NCBI RefSeq assembly: GCF_020911865.1
Contig: NZ_CP087131.1
Span: 2,356,001 to 2,420,000, forward strand
Origin: Chryseobacterium sp. C-71
Lineage (GTDB): Bacteria > Bacteroidota > Bacteroidia > Flavobacteriales > Weeksellaceae
Length of the DNA stretch: 64,000 nucleotides
Reading direction: 5' to 3'
A model generated the notes under the pieces. It had not been told where the DNA came from, did not search any database, and was given only the letters and a program-made list of their open reading frames with translations. Of the stretch, positions 8,339-16,444 are shown piece by piece; the first letter of the stretch is position 1; every line of letters begins with the position of its first letter. The position numbers and the translations under genes were made by a program.

Positions 8339-9331
8339 GTGAAAATTTTCCGTATTATTCTTCTAATTGTTCACTTAGCCACATTATTTCTGTTGCTTAG
8401 TGTTTTACTGAACGCCTATATTCCGCCGAAAGTTTTTCCTTGGTTTAATCTTCTGTCTTTAGGATTTCCTGTTTTAATGATCGGATATGTTTTGCTCACA
8501 TTTTTCTGGATTTTTTCCTGGAAAAAAAGAGCGTTTGTATTTATTTTTTTGGGATTATTTTTATTAAATCCTGTCAAAAGATGGGTTAATTATTCAACTG
8601 ACAGTAAGGAAATTGCTAACCTAAAGATTATTTCTTTTAATGTAAAAGGTGGAAAATTAGGAATTGAAAACATTCAGGAATATATCAATCAACAAAATGC
8701 AGATGTCGTTTTGCTACAGGAAGATGCCGGTCGCAAATATCAATTTAAAGACCTTGAAAAAGACCATCTGACGCCTGTTATTTCTACCTATTCAAAATAC
8801 AAAACTATAGCTCATAAGGAATTGTTTGCAGGGATGTACAATGAAGAATTTAATGCTTATTCTGAATATTCTGATATCGAAATAAAAGGAAAAAAATACC
8901 GAATCATCAACACCTATCTTCAGCCTTTTAAGTTTGAAAAAAGCATGGTCAAGCTCAATGGCAATAGTGAAGAGGATGAGCAAAAAGTAAAAGACATCGT
9001 GAAGCGATTAATTCCGACTTTCAAAATGCATCAGGAGCAGGTAGATATTATTCGAAAAAGTATCGATGAGTCGCCGTATCCCGTGATTTTAGCCGGAGAT
9101 CTAAACTCAGTTCCCAATTCTTATGAGTATTACCATTTAGGAAAGGGCTTAAAAGACGCTTTTTTTGAAGTTGGAAAAGGAAGTGGAACAAGCTTCCATG
9201 ATTATAAATTTCCTATCAGAATTGATTTTATTTTCACTTCAGCGTCAGTGAAACCTGTCACTTATCAGGTTGACCGTTCAGTAAAACTTTCTGATCATTT
9301 TCCGGTAGTTGCTACATTCAAAATTGATTGA
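8339..9331 (+). CDS. Membrane-anchored endonuclease/exonuclease/phosphatase (EEP) family protein, copy 1
   Basis: Three N-terminal hydrophobic segments (about residues 4-90) precede an EEP domain with KIISFNVKGG, DVVLLQED, VILAGDLNSVPNS, and IDFIF...LSDHFPV, the metal-binding Asn, Glu, Asp and His residues of the DNase I-like fold. Substrates in this superfamily range from DNA to phosphoesters and lipids, so specificity is open. The GTG start at 8339 is chosen because it aligns with the ATG of the paralog at 9406; an earlier ATG at 8288 would overlap the rhomboid gene by 47 bases. Confidence 0.85.
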   Translation: MKIFRIILLIVHLATLFLLLSVLLNAYIPPKVFPWFNLLSLGFPVLMIGYVLLTFFWIFSWKKRAFVFIFLGLFLLNPVKRWVNYSTDSKEIANLKIISFNVKGGKLGIENIQEYINQQNADVVLLQEDAGRKYQFKDLEKDHLTPVISTYSKYKTIAHKELFAGMYNEEFNAYSEYSDIEIKGKKYRIINTYLQPFKFEKSMVKLNGNSEEDEQKVKDIVKRLIPTFKMHQEQVDIIRKSIDESPYPVILAGDLNSVPNSYEYYHLGKGLKDAFFEVGKGSGTSFHDYKFPIRIDFIFTSASVKPVTYQVDRSVKLSDHFPVVATFKID

Positions 9332-9405
9332 TTATAAGCCTATTCCGTTATTTATCATAATGTTGGCAGTGTTTTTGTTGCGAAAGATACATATCAGAGT
9401 TTTCA

Positions 9406-10389
9406 ATGAAGCGTGTACATGTATTCTTAGTTTTTCATATTTTATTAATCGCATTATTACTAGGCACATTTGCCAACGCCTGGATCGCTCCAAACTATTT
9501 CAGCAAGCTCAATTTACTCTCTTTAGCCTTTCCTTATCTGATTGTTCTTCATCTTTTGTTAACAATCATCTGGTTTTTTAAACAAAAGAAAATTGCAATA
9601 GTTTTTTTGCTTTCGACTTTTATTTTTTATAATCCGGTGCGAAGATGGGTCAACTTTACACCACAACAGACCGCCCAGTCTCATCAGAAAGATATTAAAG
9701 TTTTAACATTTAATGTAAAATACGGAAGTTCAGGCTGGCCAACCGTTAAAAAATATATTACGGATCAAAATGCTGATATCATTCTCGTTCAGGAAAAAGA
9801 TACCAGCACCGCATTAAGGAAAGATCTGGTGAAATACCCTTCGGTAATCCTTAAAACTAAGCATAAAATTTTGCGCCAAGGGGATCTAATCAATGATGAC
9901 TCAAAAGGAAATTCATTTTACGCAGATATTGATATTGACGGAAAAATTATCCGAGTGATTAATGTTTATCTGGAACCTTTTAGGCTCAATAAAAATATGC
10001 TTGGTATGCAAGATGAAAACGGCGGAAAAGATGAGAAAAATAAAATGGCTACACTATTTTCAAGATTGATTCCTACATTCAAAACACATGAGGAGCAGGT
10101 GAAAAAAATCAGAAAAGCAGTTGATCAATCACCTTATCCTGTAATTTTGGCAGGAGATTTCAATTCAGTTCCTAATTCCTGGGAGTATTATAATCTCGGA
10201 AGAAATCTTGATGACGCTTTTCTAAAAGCAGGGAACGGAAGTTCTACAAGTTTTCATGATTACAAATTTCCTTTGAGGATTGATTATATTTTCACCTCAA
10301 AAAGCATTACACCATTAAATTACAAAGTCGATTATTCTGTAAAATTATCAGATCACTATCAGGTAATTGCAGAATTTCTATTAAATTAG
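9406..10389 (+). CDS. Membrane-anchored EEP family protein, copy 2
   Basis: Tandem paralog of the preceding gene with the same plan: three hydrophobic N-terminal segments, then the EEP domain (VLTFNVKYG, DIILVQEKD, VILAGDFNSVPNSWEYYNLG, RIDYIFTS, LSDHYQVIAEF). Signature blocks such as PYPVILAGD and TSFHDYKFP are almost identical between copies while the membrane part has diverged, indicating an old duplication. A 74-base gap separates them. The catalytic domain probably faces the periplasm or the cytoplasmic membrane surface; the orientation cannot be fixed from sequence alone. Confidence 0.85.
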   Translation: MKRVHVFLVFHILLIALLLGTFANAWIAPNYFSKLNLLSLAFPYLIVLHLLLTIIWFFKQKKIAIVFLLSTFIFYNPVRRWVNFTPQQTAQSHQKDIKVLTFNVKYGSSGWPTVKKYITDQNADIILVQEKDTSTALRKDLVKYPSVILKTKHKILRQGDLINDDSKGNSFYADIDIDGKIIRVINVYLEPFRLNKNMLGMQDENGGKDEKNKMATLFSRLIPTFKTHEEQVKKIRKAVDQSPYPVILAGDFNSVPNSWEYYNLGRNLDDAFLKAGNGSSTSFHDYKFPLRIDYIFTSKSITPLNYKVDYSVKLSDHYQVIAEFLLN

Positions 10390-10393
10390 TTCC

Positions 10394-10735
10394 ATGAAAA
10401 AAGTATTGGCTGCGGGATGCATCATTTCCATATTTATAATTGCCTGTTCGAAACGTGAAGCGGCAAATACAAATGAAATTCAGGCAGTACAGCCTCATTA
10501 TGACACGACGGCTATTGACTCTTTTTCAGCAGGAGCAACCACAGTAGATATTGTACGCCAGATAAGAATGTCTTCTCAAAAATATCAGGATTCGCTAAAA
10601 GAAGCAATAAAGCTAGAACAAGAAGAAAAACGAATTACTGCAGAACTTGAAAAGGAAAACAAGAAAAAACTGGAAGAAGAAAAGAAGTTGAAGGCTAAAG
10701 AAAATACGACCACCTCTACACCCAAAACAGATTAA
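10394..10735 (+). CDS. Small lipoprotein with charged C-terminal helix
   Basis: 113 residues. The signal peptide MKKVLAAGCIISIFIIACS ends in an IIAC lipobox, so it is lipid-anchored. The last 50 residues are almost all E, K, L and A (EQEEKRITAELEKENKKKL), a predicted long charged helix or coiled coil. It begins 4 bases after the EEP gene. No family recognised. Confidence 0.65.
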   Translation: MKKVLAAGCIISIFIIACSKREAANTNEIQAVQPHYDTTAIDSFSAGATTVDIVRQIRMSSQKYQDSLKEAIKLEQEEKRITAELEKENKKKLEEEKKLKAKENTTTSTPKTD

Positions 10736-10759
10736 TAACATAATTTAAAGATACATACA

Positions 10760-11167
10760 ATGAAAAAACAAATCTTAGCAGCAATCGCTGTATCAGCGGT
10801 TATCGTAAGCTGCACACAATCTACCTCAAAAACTGAAAAAGTAGAAAATCCGGACGGATCTGTCACCACTACCACGACAACCGAAAGCAGCACAGGCTTG
10901 GTAGATAGCGCAAAAATAGACAAAACAAAATCTGACATCAAAAACACGGTTGATAAAACAGGTGACAAAATTGAGCAAACTGCTCAGAAAGCAAAAGAAG
11001 ATCTGAATGCAGCAGGAAAAGATATTAAAAATGAAGCCAACAAAGTAGGAAAAGACATCAAATCCGGCGCTCAGGAAGTTGGTAAAGATGTTAAAAACAC
11101 CGCAGCACAAGGCGCTCAAAAAGTAGAAGATGCCGCAAAAAAACTGAAAGAAGACCTTAAAAAATAA
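10760..11167 (+). CDS. Lipoprotein with LEA/apolipoprotein-like amphipathic repeats
   Basis: 135 residues with a lipoprotein signal (AVIVSC). A Thr-rich segment is followed by repeated 11-residue amphipathic units of the type AGKDIKNEANKVG, GKDIKSGAQEVG, GKDVKNTAAQGA. Such repeats resemble LEA group 4 or YtxH-like proteins, which form surface helices and are linked to stress protection; function here is inference. It is 24 bases after the previous lipoprotein gene and ends at a strong bidirectional terminator. Confidence 0.7.
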   Translation: MKKQILAAIAVSAVIVSCTQSTSKTEKVENPDGSVTTTTTTESSTGLVDSAKIDKTKSDIKNTVDKTGDKIEQTAQKAKEDLNAAGKDIKNEANKVGKDIKSGAQEVGKDVKNTAAQGAQKVEDAAKKLKEDLKK

Positions 11168-11171
11168 AAAC

Positions 11172-11200
11172 AAAACCGCAGAGATTTCTGCGGTTTTTTA
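11172..11200. terminator. Bidirectional terminator between convergent genes
   Basis: AAAACCGCAG (11172-11181) pairs perfectly with CTGCGGTTTT (11188-11197), with A residues before and T residues after, serving both the lipoprotein gene (+) and the GH3-like gene (-). Confidence 0.8.
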
Positions 11201-12715
11201 TGTTTTATTCATTTCCAATAAAGGATCAATATACTCTCTGTCATTACTCAAACGTGGCACTTTATTTTGTCCGCCAAGCTTTCCTTTAGATTCCAGCCAG
11301 CAATAGAACAAATTGGGTCTTGCAATGTGAATGACAGGTTTTTTCAACGTAATATTGTTATATCTTTTGGCTTCATAATCAGAGTTGATGGCTTTTAGAT
11401 GCTGATCAAAAACATCGGTAAACTCTTCTAAACTATGCGGTTTTTCGCTGAACTCAAAAATCCATTCATGGGCACCGCTTTCGTTTTCTTTCATAAAAAT
11501 AGGCGCTCCCGTAAAATCAGTAACGGCTGACTTTGTTGCTTCGCAGGCTTTTGTTAACGCAGATTCTACATTGGTGATCATCAATTCTTCACCAAACGCA
11601 TTGATATAATGTTTCGTTCTACCCGTTATTTTTATTCTGAAAGGTGTGACTGAAGTAAAAATCACAGTATCTCCAATTAAATATCTCCACAGTCCTCCGT
11701 TGGTAGTAATCACCATCGCATAATTTTTCCCGATTTCTACATCTTCTAAACTTACTACTTTCGGGTTTGAGCAATGAAACTGATCCATCGGAATAAATTC
11801 ATAGAAAATACCGTAATCCAGCATCAGAAGCATTTCGTCGCTATTCGGTCTATCCTGAATTCCAAAGAAACCTTCCGAAGCGTTGTAAATTTCGTAATAG
11901 TTGATATTCTTTCCAATAATTTGTTTAAACTGATCTTTGTATGGTTTAAAACTGATTCCACCGTGAAAAAACACTTCCAGATTGGGCCACAATTCTGAAA
12001 TACTTTTAACGTCTGTTTCTTTCAAAACTCTCTGCAAAAGCACCATCATCCAACTTGGAACACCTAGAATACTTCCCACATCCTCATTCTTCACTTCAGA
12101 AGTAATTGCTTTAAGTTTACTTTCCCACTCTCCCATCAAAGAAACTTTCTTGCTTGGAGTGGTGGTAATTTCTACCCAAAATGGAAGATTATCAATTAAG
12201 ATTGCAGAAAGATCTCCAAATTTTGTATTGAAATCGGCATATAATTCTGAACTTCCGCCCAAACGTAAATTTTTATTGGTGAAAAGCTGATTTTCGGGAT
12301 GATTATTGGCATAAATGGATACCATATCCTTCCCAGCCTTCATGTGGCAGTATTCGAGGCTCTCTGCGGAAATAGGAATGAATTTGCTCTTGGCATTGGT
12401 CGTCCCGGAAGATTTAGCAAAATGCTTAATGTAACCGGGCCAACTTACATCTTTGTGTCCTTGTCTGGCTCTTTCAATGTAAGGTTCAAAATCTTCATAA
12501 GTAACTACAGGAACTTTATTTTTAAAATCTTGATAACTTGAAATGGTATTAAAACCATATCTTTTACCATATTCCGTATCTTCTGCATGAAACAACTGAG
12601 AAAACAGAATTCCGTTCTGCGTTTCGATAGGATGATCCATAAAATTCTGTATCTGATCTATCCTTTGGCGGATAAACCAATTGACTACCGTATTGAAAAG
12701 TGCTTTCGTTGCCAT
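11198..12715 (-). CDS. GH3 auxin-responsive promoter family protein
   Basis: 505 residues over the whole GH3 fold: YEDFEPYIERARQG, the phosphate-loop-like SSGTTNAKSKFIP, LRLGGSS, YNASEGFFGIQD, and the C-terminal INAFGEELMITNVE. GH3 enzymes belong to the adenylating (firefly luciferase-like) superfamily and conjugate amino acids to acyl acids in plants; the bacterial substrate is not known. I start at the ATG at 12715 because a TAnnTTTG element (12721-12728) just upstream places transcription about there; an ATG at 12733 lies before that element. Confidence 0.88.
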   Translation of the reverse strand: MATKALFNTVVNWFIRQRIDQIQNFMDHPIETQNGILFSQLFHAEDTEYGKRYGFNTISSYQDFKNKVPVVTYEDFEPYIERARQGHKDVSWPGYIKHFAKSSGTTNAKSKFIPISAESLEYCHMKAGKDMVSIYANNHPENQLFTNKNLRLGGSSELYADFNTKFGDLSAILIDNLPFWVEITTTPSKKVSLMGEWESKLKAITSEVKNEDVGSILGVPSWMMVLLQRVLKETDVKSISELWPNLEVFFHGGISFKPYKDQFKQIIGKNINYYEIYNASEGFFGIQDRPNSDEMLLMLDYGIFYEFIPMDQFHCSNPKVVSLEDVEIGKNYAMVITTNGGLWRYLIGDTVIFTSVTPFRIKITGRTKHYINAFGEELMITNVESALTKACEATKSAVTDFTGAPIFMKENESGAHEWIFEFSEKPHSLEEFTDVFDQHLKAINSDYEAKRYNNITLKKPVIHIARPNLFYCWLESKGKLGGQNKVPRLSNDREYIDPLLEMNKT

Positions 12716-12720
12716 TTCAA

Positions 12721-12728
12721 CAAATATA
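12721..12728 (-). promoter_or_regulatory. -7 promoter element of the GH3-like gene
   Basis: On the minus strand TATATTTG matches TAnnTTTG and ends about 6 bases before the start codon, suggesting a leaderless or nearly leaderless mRNA. Confidence 0.45.
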
Positions 12729-12818
12729 ATCATATTTGAATTTCCAAGGAATGATTTAAATAAAAAACCGTCACAAAATTTGTAACGGTTTCTATATAAA
12801 GTGATTAATTACTTACAA

Positions 12819-13229
12819 CTAGCAATATTCGTCATAAGCAGCCTGAAGGTTTGCTGCAATTGCTCCTGCAGGATTTCCTTCAATGTGATGTCTTTCCAGC
12901 ATGTGAACCAATTCCCCGTCTTTGAAAAGAGCCACACACGGTGAGCTTGGAGGGAATGGAGCTAAATGTTTTCTAGCTGCGTCAACTGCGTCTTTATCAA
13001 AACCTGCAAATACGGTCGTCAAATGATCTGGCTTTTTCTCTCCGGTTAAAGAGTAAACTACGCCAGGTCTTGCTGCACCTGCCGCACATCCGCAAACAGA
13101 GTTGATTACTAAAAGAGTCGTTCCAGACTGCTTCAAAGCATCTTCTACCTGTGCAGGAGTTTCTAAATCCTGAAAACCTTTATCTGTAAGTTCAGCCTTC
13201 ATTGGCAATACTAAATCTGATGGATACAT
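12819..13229 (-). CDS. BrxA/BrxB family bacilliredoxin
   Basis: 136 residues with the thioredoxin-like fold of the YphP/YqiW family and its signature VCGCAAGAARPG, the CGC redox site. Family members remove bacillithiol or similar thiols from oxidised proteins in the cytoplasm. It ends in AYDEYC, a C-terminal cysteine. The gene stands alone with its own consensus promoter directly upstream. Which low-molecular-weight thiol it uses in this organism cannot be told here. Confidence 0.9.
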   Translation of the reverse strand: MYPSDLVLPMKAELTDKGFQDLETPAQVEDALKQSGTTLLVINSVCGCAAGAARPGVVYSLTGEKKPDHLTTVFAGFDKDAVDAARKHLAPFPPSSPCVALFKDGELVHMLERHHIEGNPAGAIAANLQAAYDEYC

Positions 13230-13252
13230 TTCTTGTAATTTTTAATTGTATA

Positions 13253-13283
13253 CAAATTTACAACATTTCTAAATTTATCTCAA
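13253..13283 (-). promoter_or_regulatory. Consensus promoter of the bacilliredoxin gene
   Basis: On the minus strand TTG (13283-13281), a 20-base spacer and TAAATTTG (13260-13253) match the Bacteroidota TTTG-N19-21-TAnnTTTG pattern. Expected leader about 17 bases. Confidence 0.65.
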
Positions 13284-13561
13284 TTAATAAAAACTATTGA
13301 TGCGTTCGCAAAACAAAATTAAAAAACATGTATTATACATTTAAATCACATTATAATTTAATTATTAACAATAATATTTAGTTAATATCTAATAATTTTT
13401 CACTAATTTTGAAATGGTTCTAAAAACTAATACCCATGAAAAAAACTTTATTTAAGTAATATCCATCAGTAATGACGATGTGAAATTTAGTTCCCTAGAT
13501 ATCAAAATTACCTAATCAATCCGTTTTTAGAATACTTTTAAAGGTAGTTTCAAATAAGTTT
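13284..13561 (+). other. Gene-free stretch with an orphan promoter and a truncated start
   Basis: The gap 13230-13715 holds no intact gene. A plus-strand TAATTTTG element (13404-13411) is followed by ATG at 13436 and a stop after seven codons (MKKTLFK), the beginning of a typical signal peptide. This looks like the remnant of a small exported-protein gene, or a leader peptide with no gene behind it. The rest is AT-rich with no feature seen. Confidence 0.35.
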
Positions 13562-13601
13562 AACTAAAAAAATAAAGCCCGAAACATAAAGTTCCGGGCT
13601 T
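13562..13601 (-). terminator. Terminator of the dcw/yqeY transcript
   Basis: Read on the minus strand, AAGCCCGGAAC pairs with GTTTCGGGCTT (arms 13591-13601 and 13575-13585), followed by TATTTTTTT. It lies downstream of yqeY. Confidence 0.7.
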
Positions 13602-13715
13602 CGTTAATCAAATCGATATGCAAAGGTTGAATATCCTTTTTAAAATTGGATGATTGTTTTGGTTGTCAGTTGACACTATATTAAAAGCTATCAACCAATA
13701 ACGGTCAACAATCAA

Positions 13716-14162
13716 TTACGAAAGTAACTTTTTAGCCATCTCGGAAATACTTTTTCCGTCTGATTTTCCGGCTAAGTTTTTTGAAGCTAATCCCATTACT
13801 TTTCCTAAATCTTTAACCGATTCAGCTCTAGTTTCTGAAATTATCTGCTTGATTTCTGCTTCTAATTCTTCAGGAGATAATTGTGCGGGTAAAAATTTCT
13901 CAATGACTTTCATCTGAGCATCTTCCACTTCTGCCAAATCGTTTCTCCCTTGAGCTGTAAACTGCTCATAAGAATCTTTACGCTGCTTAATCATTCTTTG
14001 CAGAATTGCAATTTCCTGCTCAGGTGAAACTTCCGCTCCTAAAGCTTCGGTTTTCAGCAATAATATCTGAGATTTTACAGCACGAAGAGAATCTAAAGCC
14101 ACTCTGTCTTTTGCTCTCATCGCTGTTTTTATTGCTTCGCTTATGGTATGTTCTAAACTCAT
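13716..14162 (-). CDS. GatB/YqeY domain-containing protein
   Basis: 148 residues matching the YqeY family: LRAVKSQILLLKTEA, EIAILQRMIKQRKDSYEQF, EVEDAQMKVIEKFLPAQLSPEE, VMGLASKNLAGKSDGK. The domain resembles the tRNA-binding tail of the GatB amidotransferase subunit, but the free-standing protein has no firmly assigned role. It lies after ftsZ at the end of the dcw cluster. Start at 14162 or at the ATG two codons upstream (14168); the upstream one falls inside a repeat arm. Confidence 0.88.
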   Translation of the reverse strand: MSLEHTISEAIKTAMRAKDRVALDSLRAVKSQILLLKTEALGAEVSPEQEIAILQRMIKQRKDSYEQFTAQGRNDLAEVEDAQMKVIEKFLPAQLSPEELEAEIKQIISETRAESVKDLGKVMGLASKNLAGKSDGKSISEMAKKLLS

Positions 14163-14167
14163 ATTCA

Positions 14168-14450
14168 TTAATTTGAAAATTTGAAAATGGGATAATTTGA
14201 AAATGATTGATGCTGTGTTAATTTTTTATGCATATCCGTTATTTATCATAGCTCTCAATTTAACGCAAGGTCAAACAAGGAATCTTTAAATATTGCCCTT
14301 TTTAAGTTATACAAAGCCGTTAACTTAACAAAGAAATACAAAGCATTTTTAATTATGACAGGTTGCGGATAAGCTTTTTAATTTTTATCTAAAACACTAT
14401 TTCCAACCGTTAAATTTTCAAATTCTCAAATTGCCCCATTTTCAAATTAA
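14168..14450. repeat. Intergenic inverted repeat pair between ftsZ and yqeY
   Basis: The arms 14168-14205 and 14410-14450 are imperfect inverted copies of a TTTGAAAATGGGRYAATTTG motif, sharing about 23 of 26 bases in the core. The interior has AACGCAAGG and ACAAAGAAATACAAAGC motifs related to the dispersed GCAAAG family. No gene is seen. The stretch resembles a small non-autonomous element or a pair of clustered repeats. Confidence 0.45.
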
Positions 14451-14451
14451 T

Positions 14452-16359
14452 TTAATCTACATCTTTATTTAAAAATCTGTTTTCTCTGATCTGCATGTTT
14501 CCGTTGTTATCAGACAAATACGTGTTTATATTTTGGTCTGAGGCATTGGAGCCGTCAATAGAGATATTTTTTCTCTTGAAAGCCGGTACAGATTCAAATT
14601 CATTCACATGATCAAAATTCTGATAACGAGAGTTGAATTCTTTCAGCTTGTTTCTTCTTTCTGATGCTCTTTCCTGATCTGCAGGTTTGTTAACGAAAGT
14701 GAATTCAGATTCTGTGTGTCTCGTAGTTTCTATTTCCACTCTTTTTTCAACAACAGGTTTTTCTTCAGCTTTTGGCTGCTCCTGAGTCTGATAAAAAGTT
14801 TCAACCTTGTGAGTTGTTTCCTCTACTCTCTCGATTACTGCAGACGTTTCAACTTCATTTTTTGGCTGTCCGAAATCATATTTAGGTTCAACGATTGGTT
14901 CGTTCACCGTAAAGTTAAATTCAACCGCTTTTTCATCAGAATAATTGTTTTTGAAAGAATTGTCTTTTGGCTCTTCTTTTTTATTTTCAAAATCGAAAGA
15001 GAAAGACTGAATTTCTAAATCATTCGGATCGTCATCAAAAGAAAACAAATTAACATCGTCTTGAGCACTTGATTCTTCGTTTCTCCAGCTCTGAATAGGG
15101 CTTTCCAATGTATCTTCCTCTCTATCAGAGAATTTTATTTCAGTTTTTACATCTTCATCCTCGATAATCATTTTTTTTTCAGAAGCCGACATCTTAAATT
15201 GTGGCGTATCCTGCTCTTCATCATCTAGTCTGAAAAGATTTTTTCCGCCAAAATCATAACCTTGCTCAGGAGAAACTTCTCTCTCGTCTCTTGTTTTAAA
15301 AGGTGAAGCTTTAGGAGTTTCCAAAGCATCATTTAAACCAATTCTGATTTTCTCAGTAGGACCTGAAAACTTTTGGTTATCATTAGAAAAACCAGTAGCA
15401 ATCACCAATACACTTACCGCATCACCTAATTCTTCATCAGCACCAACTCCAAAAATGATGTCTGCTGTGTGACCAGCTTCTTTCTGGATATAATCCATGA
15501 TGATACCGATTTCATCCATCGTAGCTTCTTCTACACCGCTTCTGATCAACAATAACACATTTCTTGCACCTGTAATTTTGTTGTCGTTCAGTAACGGAGA
15601 GTCTAATGCCTTTCTAACTGCTTCCTCAGCTTTATTTTCACCTGAAGCCGTTCCTGTAGACATCAATGCCGTACCAGAATTCTGAAGCACAGATTTAGCA
15701 TCTCTAAAGTCAATGTTGACATCAAAATAACCGGTAATAACCTCTGCCATACCTTTTGCAGCATTGGTTAAAACTTCATCGGCTTTTGAGAACCCTTGTT
15801 TAAAACCAAGATTTCCGAATTGCTGTCTTAATTTATCATTGTTGATGACAATTAATGAATCAACGTTATTTCTTAATTTATCTAAACCTAATTCTGCCTG
15901 ATCCAATCTTCTTTTCCCTTCAAAGCTGAAAGGAACGGTAACGATACCTACCGTAAGAATTCCCATGTCTTTGGCAACTTTAGCAATAACCGGGGCAGCA
16001 CCTGTACCAGTACCACCACCCATTCCTGCAGTAATGAAAACCATTTTGGTGTTTTGTCCCATCGCAGCTTTGATTTCTTCGATACTTTCGATTGCTGCTT
16101 TTTCACCCACTTCAGGATCAGCACCTGCTCCAAGACCTTCAGTAATGGTAACTCCCAACTGAACTTTATTTGAAACCGGATTGTTATCTAAAGTCTGCGC
16201 ATCGGTATTGCAAATCACGAAATCTACCCCGTGAATCCCTTTTTCGTACATGTGTTTCAGGGCATTGTTTCCGCCGCCACCAACACCGATAACTTTAATG
16301 ATCGAAGAATTTCCTTTTGGCAGATCAAATGAAAATCCTTGTGTGCCTATATTTTCCAT
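14452..16359 (-). CDS. ftsZ: Cell division protein FtsZ
   Basis: Tubulin-like GTPase that forms the division ring. Motifs: KVIGVGGGGNNAL, the GTP loop GMGGGTGTGAAPVIA, NNDKLRQQFG, and the GTPase-domain end near FSGPTEKIRIGL. A very long acidic tail (about residues 340-620) precedes a conserved end, RENRFLNKDVD, probably the FtsA/ZipA-type docking peptide. At 635 residues it is far longer than the roughly 380 of E. coli; long tails are usual in Bacteroidota. I start at 16359 (MENIGTQG) since the extra upstream codons do not look like FtsZ. Confidence 0.97.
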   Translation of the reverse strand: MENIGTQGFSFDLPKGNSSIIKVIGVGGGGNNALKHMYEKGIHGVDFVICNTDAQTLDNNPVSNKVQLGVTITEGLGAGADPEVGEKAAIESIEEIKAAMGQNTKMVFITAGMGGGTGTGAAPVIAKVAKDMGILTVGIVTVPFSFEGKRRLDQAELGLDKLRNNVDSLIVINNDKLRQQFGNLGFKQGFSKADEVLTNAAKGMAEVITGYFDVNIDFRDAKSVLQNSGTALMSTGTASGENKAEEAVRKALDSPLLNDNKITGARNVLLLIRSGVEEATMDEIGIIMDYIQKEAGHTADIIFGVGADEELGDAVSVLVIATGFSNDNQKFSGPTEKIRIGLNDALETPKASPFKTRDEREVSPEQGYDFGGKNLFRLDDEEQDTPQFKMSASEKKMIIEDEDVKTEIKFSDREEDTLESPIQSWRNEESSAQDDVNLFSFDDDPNDLEIQSFSFDFENKKEEPKDNSFKNNYSDEKAVEFNFTVNEPIVEPKYDFGQPKNEVETSAVIERVEETTHKVETFYQTQEQPKAEEKPVVEKRVEIETTRHTESEFTFVNKPADQERASERRNKLKEFNSRYQNFDHVNEFESVPAFKRKNISIDGSNASDQNINTYLSDNNGNMQIRENRFLNKDVD

Positions 16360-16444
16360 ACTTATATTTTTTATGTTTGATAAACGACTATGATAGTTGA
16401 TGAGAAAAATCATTCATCGCTTATCATTCATCACTTCTATTAAT

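Noticed and set aside
10826..11173. Cys/Phe-rich open frame opposite the LEA-like lipoprotein gene
   Set aside because: Antisense shadow of the Lys/Glu repeats; the sense gene has a clear lipoprotein signal and repeat structure.
14716..15018. Phe/Arg-rich plus-strand frame within ftsZ
   Set aside because: Mirror of the acidic FtsZ linker; no start context or family features.
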